Positions 24,758 to 36,400 of a stretch of 64,000 nt of DNA are shown piece by piece (the first letter of the stretch is position 1; each line of letters opens with the position of its first letter). Where the stretch lies: positions 160,606 to 224,605 of the forward strand of contig VXBA01000122.1 of assembly GCA_013399895.1 (NCBI GenBank), read 5' to 3'. The position numbers and the translations under genes were made by a program. Under the pieces are notes generated by a model, which did no database searches, had not been told where the DNA came from, and saw only the letters and a list, made by a program, of their open reading frames with translations. Source of the DNA: Serilophus lunatus (Eukaryota; Chordata; Aves; Passeriformes; Eurylaimidae).

Positions 24758-27700
24758 ATATTTCATTGGGATGGGCCATATCTTTCCTGCCTACAAAGGT
24801 TCTTCATGAGCAGAGAAAGGTAGTTAGAGATACAATAATACATTTGTAGGCTCAAGACTTATATTTTAATTCAGTACTGCAGAAAACTAGGAGGTAGGAT
24901 GCAATTCCAAATTACATATATATAAGATGTGACATATTTGAATGACCATTCTCTTGACAGTCGTCTTATGCACAGGAAACAATTTTCCTCTTGTGAAGAA
25001 TAAAGAACACGCTTTTACATACTGTTTCCTCTTATTGTGCAGCACCTTGTTCACATCTGCAAATGCCTAAAAATAGATAAAGCACAGAACTCTTTATATT
25101 AAAAATGAGTTGCTTGTGAAAGGAAATGAGGACTGAGGATATACAGAAAGATGTACCTGATTACTGTCAGAGGCTAATTATGTATAGGATCTTTTGCTTT
25201 CTTTTCTCCTGTTCTCCCCTCCCACCCCATCCCACCACAGAGTTTACAGTCATCCTTACATTATGCCTTCTGACCATGGATGAGTGCAGAGGATGCCCTT
25301 TTCCTTGTGCATCTCTCAGTCACTACATTCAGCTGCCGGCTTTTATTAGTCTGCATTGACTGTGGCAATGTGGGACGCAGCCTGCGTCTGTCAGATGAAT
25401 TTCCTTCATGGTTCCCTGAGGAATCATCAGGTCACAGCGAAGACCTTAAACGTGGCCATCCCTGCTACGCTGAATCACCCCCTCTGCTTTTCAATGGAGA
25501 GCTTCAATGACAGTCAGAGGGACATGGGGAGCTGTTGCTATTTTTAAAATATTTGCAGTATAAGTGAAATATGTGAATAAATCAATTTTTATAAAAAAAA
25601 AGAATGATAGCAAGAGTTTTAACTCCAGTTTTGTATGTATGTCCCATTCCAAGTTCATTCTTCCTTTTATCAATGTATAACCAAATAAAAAGGGGAGGAG
25701 CTCCAACAGACGAGAATAAAAGAAATATACTTTCTCTTTGTCTCTGGGCAGATGTGGGGAACAGTTTTCTATAGTAGATGCTCCAGTTTAATCCTGTTGT
25801 CTTTGTCTTTCAGGCCAAGGGTTTTGAAATTCCTTCTGTGACAAATGGCTTTATCAGCTATATAGGTGTTTCTTCTCTGTCTTATTACATGTGGGGCTGC
25901 CTTTCATACCTGGTATGATATTTTGACCCAAAACTCCTTTAATCCCAGGAACGTGTAACTGGAAAAAATCCTCCAGCATTTTGGATGGATAGCTAGATCT
26001 GTAAATTAGGAAGTCTACAGAATAATTCTGCTTTCTCATAGAAAAACAAGTTTCAGCTTAAATTCAATAATACGTTGCTTGAAAAGACACTACTTTGTAC
26101 AAAAAGTATGGTTTTATGATGATTAACTCTTAGATCTGCTTCAGAGCAATTTTAAAAGAGGCAGAATGTGGGCAGGTACCAATTATCTGTCACAATTAGC
26201 GTGCCTCTTATTGTACATATTTAAGAAATTAATGACAGTAGGTGGTTAGAACTGTCTCATTACTACTAATTAATATGATAAGTCTTCAGTAGCCAATTGG
26301 CAAAATAAGAATACCAATTAAATGTGATGTCAATAGAATTATTAATTGTAAGAGAACAGATATCCTTGAAGTCCAATAACAATAGTGGCAAACTGTGATT
26401 TCTTTCAGAGACATTTCTGTGCATCTCCTATTTGAAAAGGAAGTGTAGATTTAATCTTAATTTAATGGAAATCATGCATAAGAAGTGCATTCAGTTTTTC
26501 TTGAATACTAGAAAATTAAATTTTAGGGCTGCTTAATAACTTAATCCTTCTGCTTGCATTTGGACCTTTTAAAATATATTGTTCCATGCTAATGCTAAAA
26601 ATATTTGGAGAGTTTATACGTATAAAAGTCTAGTTGATATAAACTCAAGATAATGTTTCTCAATGTATCTTCAGATATAATGGTCTCTTTAGTATTTATC
26701 TTTTCTTTCTCTGCAGTAACGGCTATTCAGGGTAGAAGGGATAGACCTAACCCTTCATGTGGACTTCTGGGAGAGTATACCTACAGATTATATAAATTGA
26801 CCAGATATGACAAAATTACTACTGATAAAATAAAAATCAGAGTAAGACCATGAATGTTGGAAAAAAAAAAATCTGCCTGCTGTGCCTGATATGTACTGTT
26901 GGTGCTAGTTTGCACCTGCTTATCCAAACTTGGTGGTTTGAATCTGCTTGGCAACATGAGGCTCAGCGCCTACAGAGGTACGGTGTCACAGGGCATGATC
27001 TTCAGCATTTGCTGGAGCACTGCCTCTCAGCAGAGACATGAACTCTGAGGAAGCTCCCAAGGAAGGACCCAGCCTAATAGGGCTGGGGATACAGAGGTGC
27101 CCAGGGCCTCTTGTTGAGGTTAGGGCAGAGGAAGAGATGATGTCCTTGCCTGCAGAAGTTATGCACTGATAAAAGAGCTGTGTCACTATGTGGGGGTCAG
27201 TTTGGAGGAGGTCAGCTAATGTGGACCGTCAGGATTAAAAAACAATGGAGAGGATCTTCAGAGACCCTGTGGAAATGTGAGTCTGAACTCCCAATTGCAC
27301 AGAGAGGCAGTCAGAAACCGTTTGTTTTCATGGAGAAGACTGAGACCTCAATGCTTTTTTGCACCAGGAGGGTCGGCTGCTTCTCCAACAGCAGTGCAAG
27401 TGCACTGTGCAGAGTAGCACAAGTGCAGAGTAGCTCTGATGTCCTAGTAGCTAATGAAGGGCAGGAAGTTACATCCAAGTAATTACTGAAGTCACCTGAG
27501 ACTGAGCCGGGCAGTAGAGCAAACATAGCAACGATAGCATAGATTGTGGGAAGTGATTATCACTCTCTGCTCAGCATACGTTAAGCAAAGTCTAGAGTTC
27601 CATTTTCCTGCTTCACTTCAATTAGAAGAAAGATGTTGATGAACTAGAACAAGTTCAGCAGAGAGCCTGGAGCACTTGCCCTGTGCAACTCATTAAAGAG

Positions 27701-29790
27701 AGAACTTTACAAAGCCTTAATAGCAGCCTGTTAATACATCTGAGGATCTTATCAAGAGGATGGAGAGAGGCTTTTCTATGGTGAGTCATAGAAGGACAAT
27801 ACAGAAGATATAAATTGACCGGGGACCTCCTGATGTCTCTTCTGATCTTCATTTTTCCGTAAGTAATTTTCTGTGATCATAATGAACTTCCCTTCAACAC
27901 AATGACCCATCCACGACATATTATGAACTTTTAACTGAGCCTCATGCTGATGTAGAGTGTGATGGTGGCTTTGACAGTGTGTAGGTAACTTGGATTGGGA
28001 CGAAGGAGGAGAAATACTGTCTCAGGAAAGACGGGTGAAATATGAAGTTACAGGGATAGGACTTGTAAACTTTTCAGGATTTTGGAGGTAGGAGTGGAGT
28101 AGACTAGTTGAAAGCTATCCAACAAGGGAAGCACATAAAGCTGCATTTCAGATGGCCTTCCAGATTTTATGAGGGTGTCGTTTCACATAACGGGGAGACT
28201 TGAATTTTGTCAGCTTATAATTTTATTTTCATTCAAGAACCTTCTGTTTAGCATGGTAGCAGAGTAACCACCTCTCCCCTTGGGTTTCTTACTGCGTATG
28301 GTTTTGAATGCTACTGCTCAAATGTTGATGCCTCTTGTATTAATGAGGTTACTTCTGTGAAGGCAGTCATGATGCTTTTTAGTATTTAATTAATGTCAAT
28401 CAGGGCAAACACAAGATTTTCCCAAGGATTTAATGCCTCATTCCTTTTCTGTGTTAAATTACAGCAAAGCTATTGATATTGAAAGGAACAGCAGTCTCCT
28501 CCCAACATTTTGAAAATTTTCTTTACTGCTCTGACCTAATCTCCTACCCCAATTCAACAGATTTTAAATGCTCAAGTGTTGCACCATTTTCACTTCTGTT
28601 ACGCTGCCTTCAATCTGGTGGCTGCAAGTACTCCCAAACACTTGCAAGATAGCTGACTAGTACCATGCAAGCTGTATGAAGTGAGAGAAACAGTGAAAAC
28701 AAGCCATGGTTAATTTTTGGAACAAATTGGAGAAAAAGACATACTTCCTCTTATTCTTGTGACTGAAAGCCCTTCTATTTGTCTGAGGCTTTGAATGTCG
28801 TTCAAAAAAAGGCACCAAAAGCATAAAAAAATGACATAGCAACTATAGCTTCTGTGGCCAGTATGGAACTTCTTTCATAAGGCAAATAATAAGGTGGTAT
28901 CAGGAAGAGAGGCTGGATGCATAGAATTTCAAGCAGAAAGTCAAACTCAGCTAAAGTTATTTCTTAATGAAGATAGAAGCGAGAAGACAGTAGGACAGAC
29001 TGGGACTGTATTTCAAAAACATTCTGCTATTGTTGCTCCCTGGATCAGCTAGAAAACAAGCAACTTTTGCTGAAGTTGTTTGACTTTTTTCCTTACTTCC
29101 TCTCTTCCATATGCCTTCCTCCTCCTTCTTCTAATCTGTCATCTTGAATTTCATATCCAAGCAACACTTGGAGATGATTGTGCATGATTTAATACATAAC
29201 TTCCAGGATGATGTATTACCAAATGTTGTTCTGTTTTCATTAAAACTGCATTTTCTTGGGAGATCAACCTGAAATACTTGGATTGAGTTTTAGAGTGGGA
29301 CTGAAATAGAAGGATGCTATCAAAAAAGAAAAATTTCAGGTAAGACCTCAGGCATGGTGAGTTGTTTTTTGGTTTGAGTTTGAGTTTTTATTTTTTTAGA
29401 ATTTTTTTTGTTACTCCTAAAGTAGAGATCTGAATTTAAAAATTTGGTGTAGGCAACACTGAAATTTTCCCCCAATAACTAACAGCTTCAGTTGTCTCTC
29501 TTTTAGCCTTAAAATTATATATATATATGAGAGTTTATTTTACTTAGTCTCAAAACTTTTTTTCAGAGATTTCATACTTCTGAACAATAACACCACATAG
29601 GAGGAATCTCTTCTATATAATTTTAGTGTGTATTTTTCTGCAATTCTTGTCTGCAATAATAAGTCTTCCTTGTGCTCCTCAATTCACCTTTCCTCCTTTT
29701 CTTCCTCACAGCTCAATGCATTTTCAAATCTTACTTGTCACTTAAGTAAACAAGTAGATATTTGTGAAAGGGGTTTTTTGTCTCAAGGTT
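24758..29790. other. Mostly unannotated; old CR1 fragment near 27.7 kb
   Basis: No gene recognised. Apart from the CR1 remnant at 27631-27815, I see only AT-rich unique-looking sequence. The 26178-26350 block is rich in TAAT/ATTA cores. A possible but weak exon-like stretch lies at 25814-25865 after a pyrimidine tract and CAG. Confidence 0.5.
27631..27815 (+). mobile_element. Degenerate CR1 LINE fragment
   Basis: Scattered matches to the CR1 3' region in the right order: AACAAGTTCAGCAGAGAGCC, then TGGAGCACTTGCCCT, then AAGAGGATGGAGAGAGGCTT and a GACAATACAG-type stretch. Pieces between them are missing or heavily changed. It is much more decayed than the CR1 copies at 545 and 45287, so it is either an older insertion or another subfamily. 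Borders are approximate. Confidence 0.5.
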
Positions 29791-31093
29791 ATCAAATGCA
29801 TCCTTAATGCCGGCCGGAGGCGGCTGGCTGCAAGCGCTGGTCGCGGCCTCGGCGGTGGGTCCCAGCGGACACGGCGCTGCATGGGGTCCGATGGCTTTCC
29901 CCGGGTCCTCACGGTGGCTGTGGATGGGGGGCGCCGGCCAGAGGTGGCTGGCTGCGGGCGCTGGTCGTGTCCCTGGTGGTGGGTGCCAGCGGGCGCGGCG
30001 CTGCTGCGGGATTGGGACCCTCGCGGCGCAGAGCAGAGCCTGGCACTGACCAGCTGCTGCCCGGGGCACAGTCCCGGCGCTGGGGAGGGGGGGGGTGCTG
30101 CGCCATTCCCTTGGGCGGTGGCGCCCCGGCGCCGTGGCCGGTGGCTGGCGGTCAGCAGTAGCTCTGCTGGCCCCACGCTGCTACGAAAGTGCCCCAGTGG
30201 CCGCGCCAGCCCCCCCGTGCTGCCATGAGGGAGCCCCGCAAGGAGTCCCATGATCCCAGTGGCCCGGGAGTGGCCCCCGCGCGGCGATGCAGGCACGGTG
30301 GCTGCTTCAGGTGGCTGCTGCAGTCCTGTAGCCCTCGAGGACCCCTTTTGAGGGTTCCCGCGGTTGGTGGGTGCCCTGGAGAGGCGGCAGTCAGCCCGTG
30401 GCTGGTAAAAAACATGGCGCTGGGAAGCGGCAGATTTGGAATTTTGGCGAGAACTGCCCTTTTGCTGGAGCCGAAGATCTCGGAAGGAGAGGTGGAGCCT
30501 GGACCGCTGGCCAGTCTGAAGAGGCGAAGCCAGGAAGAAGACAGCGAGATTCGCCCAGGACTTGGAGAGCTTAAAAGCCTGAAGAAATGGAAGTTGGCTC
30601 TCTTTGGCTTCCTGCGAGCTGGAGAGCAGCAGCACGGCCCCTCTTCTCTGACTTCTAGGCCCCGTGGCATGACTCCGCCCACCTCCATCGGCATCGGAGC
30701 AAAGCCAGCACAACTGCAGGTGGAAAGCATCCCGGGGTTGGGGGGGGACTTTTCACTGTGTTGTGTTTTGCAGAGACTTCAAGGGCTGGGAGCAGTTGCC
30801 ATCAGAAGGAGACAGAGAGAGAGCAGAGGAGTGGCTTTCCCTTCCCACTGCTTCTCTTTGGCCAGCCTGTCTGGCCTTGGAAAAGCAGTTCCCTTGTTCC
30901 CTTTTTTCCCTTTTGCGTGGTTCTTTGTCAGGTGCATTTCTGTGTTAAGTCTGGAGTTCCCGTAAACTGTTGTTTTTTCTTTGGTTGAGCTCCTGGCGAA
31001 TAAACTGTTTCCCTGTTTTTTAAATTCTGTTCAGTCTTCTCGTCACTGTTCAGCATGCCCCTTAGTGAAACACAGTGGTGCTAAACCACCACA
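29791..31093 (+). mobile_element. ERV LTR with CpG-rich, internally duplicated U3
   Basis: The right end GCTAAACCACCACA (to 31093) and the stretch before it match the LTR family at 59014-60239. Shared landmarks are a GCTTAAAAGCC TATA-like box (30569-30579), a CTTGG/CAGTTCCC segment near 30877-30895, an AATAAA at 30999-31004 followed by CTGTT, and GCCCCTTAG. The 5' half is very rich in G, C and CpG and holds a 124-bp tandem duplication. The left border is unclear: the heptamer CAAGGTT occurs at 29784-29790 and again at 31092-31098, which would suit a target duplication, but the sequence after it does not start with TG. A TGTGAAAGG at 29763 is the alternative start. No retroviral genes adjoin it. 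Confidence 0.75.
29809..30056 (+). repeat. 124-bp tandem duplication inside LTR U3
   Basis: Two diverged copies begin GCCGGCCGGAGGCGGCTGG at 29809 and GCCGGCCAGAGGTGGCTGG at 29933, a period of 124 bp. Both continue through a CGCTGGTCG segment, a GGTGGGT(C/G)CCAGCGG segment and CGGCGCTGC. U3 repeats of this sort are common in retroviral LTRs, where they can act as enhancers; that role is only inferred here. Confidence 0.75.
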
Positions 31094-33313
31094 AGGTTTC
31101 TGGCATTTCATTTACACTTACTGGATTTCTTTTAATGTTATTTTCTCGTTTCTTCTCCTCTCCTCCTCCTGCCCTACAAAATATAAATTTTCTTAAATAA
31201 ACATCTTTCTAAAGTCAGTAAGTGATAAACCTCTCAAAGCAATAGACAAAAGTCTGTTATTGAATAACTTCCTTTAGAGTAATTCAGTAGCATATTATAC
31301 CTGGCATGGGGGCCCTGAATGAGAGCGAAAAGGGGATACTCTTCTCTCTTTTGTCTGCTGGCACTCATCATCCTCCTTGTTACTTTTACTTTAATCTCTC
31401 TGTTCTGTGAACTCTTCTAAAATTTGTTATCTGTAAAATTCTGCTGCATTATGTCAATATGTACTTTAGTAGAGATTGAACAAGATTCCCCCAAAAAGAC
31501 ATTTCCCCATAAATAGGACAATTTGAGTAGCTAGTATTGTTCAGAGAGAAAAATATCTTGTATTGTACATTGGTGCCTTAACTGTTACACAATTTTCTGT
31601 CTGCAGTCATGGATTCCATTAATCTTTTGTACCATGGAAATGTAAAGGAGACAAAGGAAGTTTTGTCCTAGTGTGACTTCAGAGCGTACATATAGTAGCC
31701 TGCAGTGATGATAGAGCCTTATGTAGGTACAGAGAGCAGCCTGTGGTGTACTAAAATGGCAGGGTACTAAAATTCTTCCTGTCCTTTTAGGTAGGTTCCA
31801 AGTTTGAAGTCGTAGCACTGAACTATGGACAATGCTATTGGAAGTGCTGAAGGCATAACTCTTCCCACAACCTTTGCAGATACCTATAGATGGGAAAGGC
31901 TTCACATTTGTGCTGTAAAAAAAACATTTTGAGATGGACAGATGGATGTATTGGTGAAATTCCAAGGTGAGTATTTTCCAATGCTGCTCTAATGAATAAC
32001 CATAAGTATTTGTTCTGTAAGCAATGTAAAATCAGGGATGGAGGTACAAGTGAACTATGAAACATGTCTTGGTTGTGTCTTGGAATTTTTTTCCAACTTT
32101 CTGGACAATAGTGTTTCAACTTCTTGGCCCTTTTTTAAAATTTCATTTGAGAACTGAGCATCAAATGGTGTTATGGAGACCCACAAACTATCTAGGCTTG
32201 CATGACTACCAAGGGAAGGAGAATAGTTAGTTACACCCAGATTCTTCAAATACCAAACTTGGTCAGAGAAGTGGAATTATGAGCTTGACAATTGAGTCAG
32301 AAGAGGACTAGCTCCCTTGGGTTTGAAGAGAGCCAAACCCTACAGATGTTACCAGTCAACATGTACCAAGCATATCTGTAGGGTGGCTATCAGGTTTGTA
32401 TGTCCCTTTCCCTGACCAGGGAAAAGCTAGAAAGACTTGTAGTGAAGCCAAAGGGGAGAGAGGGCTGGTGGGTGACATGGGAACTTGCATTACTACAGAT
32501 ACGGAGACACCACTGTACTATACGTCTGTAGAGCTGGTTGAAATAAGTAGGATTTATTTGCTGGAGGGGAAAGGGAGGAATGTTTTCAGGAAATGATTTC
32601 TCAACTGGGAAGGTGAATGTATGAGAAGCATGTCTAGGTAAGTTAGAGGACATGCTTTCCACACATGGAGAAGTGAGAGAGATGCAGGCTAGAGAAACCT
32701 CTTCTTTTCTGCTCAGGGAGGGAGAACAGGATCAGCTCCCAGCAGCTGGCAAGCTTGAGATCTTGAACAATAATGAGGAGTCTGGTATAGAACCAGGTTT
32801 TCCTGAAAAATGAGAACTGCATATTGATGTCCTTCAAAACTCCATCCCAATTCAGCACAGATGGTTCTGATTTGAATCTTGGTTTTGTGTTTTCCTTCTT
32901 CCCTGTAGTTTAACAGACACCCAGGATGAATTTGTAGGGAAGGTACTTTAACCTACTTTAAGCAGAACTGTTTCTCCCCTGTTTTCAGCTCAGAGGGGGA
33001 AGTCTGCCATTCTGCTGTGTGAATGCAGCCTATAGTGTTTGTCATCGCCTATGAAAGGGTACCAGAAAAACATTAGTGCCATCAAGCTGCTTTGGGGATC
33101 TCTGCTCTGTGCTGTTATTACTCTGTTCCATTTGTCACTCTGCTCTGTAAATGCATGTTGACTTATCTCCCTGAATTTTTCCTCCCTTTCAGCCTTTGCT
33201 ATACCTACTTGAGGTATAAAGATTGTGGACCCAGCAGTGCTACAGGCTAGTTAGTCCTTCCTGTTGACTGGAGCACCAGAATTTTCCCCTCCCAGTTTTA
33301 AAGAAAAATAAAA

Positions 33314-33353
33314 TGTGTGTGTGTGCGTGTGTGTGTGTTTGTGTGTGTGTGTG
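33314..33353. repeat. (TG)n microsatellite
   Basis: About 20 TG units with one GC and one TT interruption. Interruptions suggest moderate age and reduced slippage. Confidence 0.92.
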
Positions 33354-33459
33354 CAACCTATGCACGATGTCCAATGCTGGCAGGTTCACTGATAGCTTTT
33401 AGCTCTTCAACTCGTGTCAAGACATCTGCATGCACAATCTCTGGGTCTGTTGTGAGTGC

Positions 33460-33494
33460 CTTCTAGGAAGATCCTTCTAGGAAGATCCTTCTAA
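33460..33494. repeat. 14-bp tandem repeat, about 2.5 copies
   Basis: The unit CTTCTAGGAAGATC occurs at 33460-33473 and 33474-33487 without change, followed by a partial third copy CTTCTAA. The unit contains the near-palindrome CTTCTAGGAAG. Confidence 0.9.
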
Positions 33495-36400
33495 GCTGAC
33501 TTCATTGTAAGTGAGGTTTTTAAGCCTCAGTTAAATGACTTTAATGTAACTTTTTCTAGTATTACACAGCATTTTCCCTCATTCATTAATCAAATTCTTG
33601 CTGCCATCTACCTTTCATTACTGGATTTCTTAATTCTCTAGTATTTGCTTACATAAATCAGTTTTTGTACTATTCTGTTGTATGAATTATCTTAAAATGA
33701 TTTTATGGTCTACATTACGTTCTCTTTTCTCAGAAAGTTCTTCTGTTTATAGGCTGAGTTTTTAAGAGGCTGCTAGTGCTCAGTCTGACCTGAGCTTTCA
33801 GGGTTTTGATTCTCAATAAATCCAACCTATGTTAAATGTCTATCTAACTTGTCCAATGATGTGTTGTTGTGTCCATCTGATAATGTAATCCAGGAGCCCA
33901 ATTTAATCTGTTTAGCTATTTGTACTGATGGCCAGTAAAAGACATTCCTGATTTGCCTTTTTCTCAACTTTTGCCTCCCTATGTGGTCTCATTTCTCTAA
34001 CTGAATTCCACTGCTGAGACTGTGAATGCTTTTGATCCTTGCATCCTACTATTTTGTGCTTATCTATAACACGGAAGAAGAAAAACAAATCTTGGACATC
34101 TTGTAAACAACACATTTGTTATATAAATGAAGTGATTTAAAGACAGTCTTTCAGGTCATCTAGGGAAGTTTTTTTCTTTAGGTCTGCATCACATCTGTCC
34201 AATCCATGCTGGACACTTCTCTCTGGGCAGGCTGCGGAAGCCTCATTGGCAGAGAGTGGTGTGTGACACAAGCCTTTGACAGTTGGGTCTGATGATCTCT
34301 TCACTTTCTTGATATTTGCTCACTGGGCCAAATGAGGATGTTTGCAAGGCAGCCTGCCCTGTGCTGAACTCAGGATGAACTATCAGAGATCGTAACCACA
34401 TCTTTGAAGGGACATCATGAAAAATTTTCACCTTGCCATGCGTGTTGTGTGACTCCTGACCCTTTTAGTTTGGCAGTTTTTCTTACTCTAAAATGAAAGA
34501 TTCTTTTGAGGTTTCTTTCTCTTCCCTTCATCAACCAAAAGAAGAAATAATCCCAAGAAAGTAAAATGCTGTTTACTAATATCCTTCTCTAATGGAATAA
34601 ACTTAGTAAACTATCTAGAGTGACACGGTATTTTATTTAATTTCTACATCCAGCATCATACTGTTAATCATTTATATGATGGACAAAAAAAGCTTCACTA
34701 AAATCTCTCATAATGTTCTGTCTTCTACACGTGTGATTTTTTTCTTTTTTTTTTAAATAAAGGTAGGTTCTCTTGCTTCAGCCATTTTTCTCTGGATGAA
34801 TAAGAGATAACATTAAGCTAGCACTAAAATGGGAAAATTACATTACTGTTAGCAATAAAAAATCTGTCTTTTAAACAGCTTTAAGATACCTAGTGACTTT
34901 AACTGTGGGAAAGTTTGTGATGTTATTGTCTAAAACTTGTAAACTTCAAGTGCCTGAAATTTGGCTTGCATATCCAGTACTAGGCTGAATTCCTGGGTAC
35001 TTGATATGACAGAAGAAATGGAATCTGCTATAGTGCCTTTTCTATTGAGCTGTACTGTAAATGTTGGAAAAAAAATTGAAGGTTAATCTAAGTTAATATT
35101 CTGCATAATATTAGCTAGTTAGTGTTGTTATGAGATCCTTCTATTTCAGTTCATGGTCTGTTCTTTTGGCGCTGTTTTATCTCCAGAAGCTCTTTTAAAC
35201 TCTCCTAATTCAAAAAGTTCTGTGAAGGACACAAACTCTCATATGCGGGGCTCAATATTCCCCTTGGCAATTATTCACTGAGTAGCTCTTGTAATGGGGC
35301 CCTGGGTTAAAAAAGTACTTAAACATTATTTATATACCTGAATACTTTCCAAACCAAAAATGCTCATCATGAGCATCTGAACTGAGAAAATCTTTGGTTT
35401 GCTTATGAGCTGTCAGCACTTCATCAGCACCCTGGATGTGAGGGGTGTAGCTGGATGCATGGGATATGTGATGCTGGGGAAGGTGTAGGCTGGCAACTGC
35501 CTCGTTTCACTCGCTAATTTCACAAATTTTCTTTGGTGTTAACTTGAATAATGTCAGACATAGTAGCTTGGCCTTCTGCTTGTTATTGGGAACTCACCAA
35601 AGCAAAACTAAGTTTATTTGTGACTGATTTGCCTAACTGATCTTTCTGAGTTGGAGGGGAGAGCAGGGGTGTTACCTCTATGATGACAACCCTGAAGCAT
35701 GAACCAACTGTGTATAACACATTATTGGATTCATATGGGTGATGAATACAATGCTTGACAAGATTAAAATATTCTACTACAAGACGGCAGCTGCTCTTAG
35801 GGCAGCTGCAAAAAATCAAGCAATTTAATCTTTTCTTAGGGAGTAATGCCTGCAAACATAGACAAATAGACTAGGAATACATTTAACAGGTCATTGTGAA
35901 TCTTTAGTCTTTGTAGCTTATTGAAATGATACTTCTATAGGAAGAAGTATGAAGCTCCCAGAAAAGTAGAATGACATCTGAGATAGGGTAAATTTAAATT
36001 CAATCTTTTAATCAATAGATGACATTTACTTCTGGGTAATGTTATCTCTCTAATGCCAAGTGATCAGTAAATCCTAAAGTTTTCTTGGCTGTCCTCACTT
36101 TACTGTTTCTAGACTGCAAACAAATAAAAGGCAAAGAACATATTCTACACACACATAGTTGACCTCTGTTTGGAGTTAATTAAAAATGGTGACTAAAATG
36201 GTGGCTAAATGGTGAGCTATTGAAATAATATACTGTATAGAATTCACATTAATCTGTTTACACTAATAGCTTTGACTTCTATGCCCATAAGAGGGAAGAG
36301 ACAATTAAACCTCTGCATGAATAGTAACAGTTTTTACACAAATGCATATAAAAATAGCATACTAGATGTTGCATTAATTCTGTGTGCTTTAAAAAATTTC

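Noticed and set aside
29742..30713. 323-codon minus-strand frame, the longest without N
   Set aside because: It is antisense to a GC-rich LTR with an internal tandem duplication. The predicted protein is Pro/Arg/Ala/Ser-rich without any domain; low stop frequency comes from base composition.
33460..33494. CRISPR-like or regulatory repeat array
   Set aside because: Only about 2.5 directly adjacent 14-bp units with no spacers; a simple tandem duplication in a vertebrate genome.
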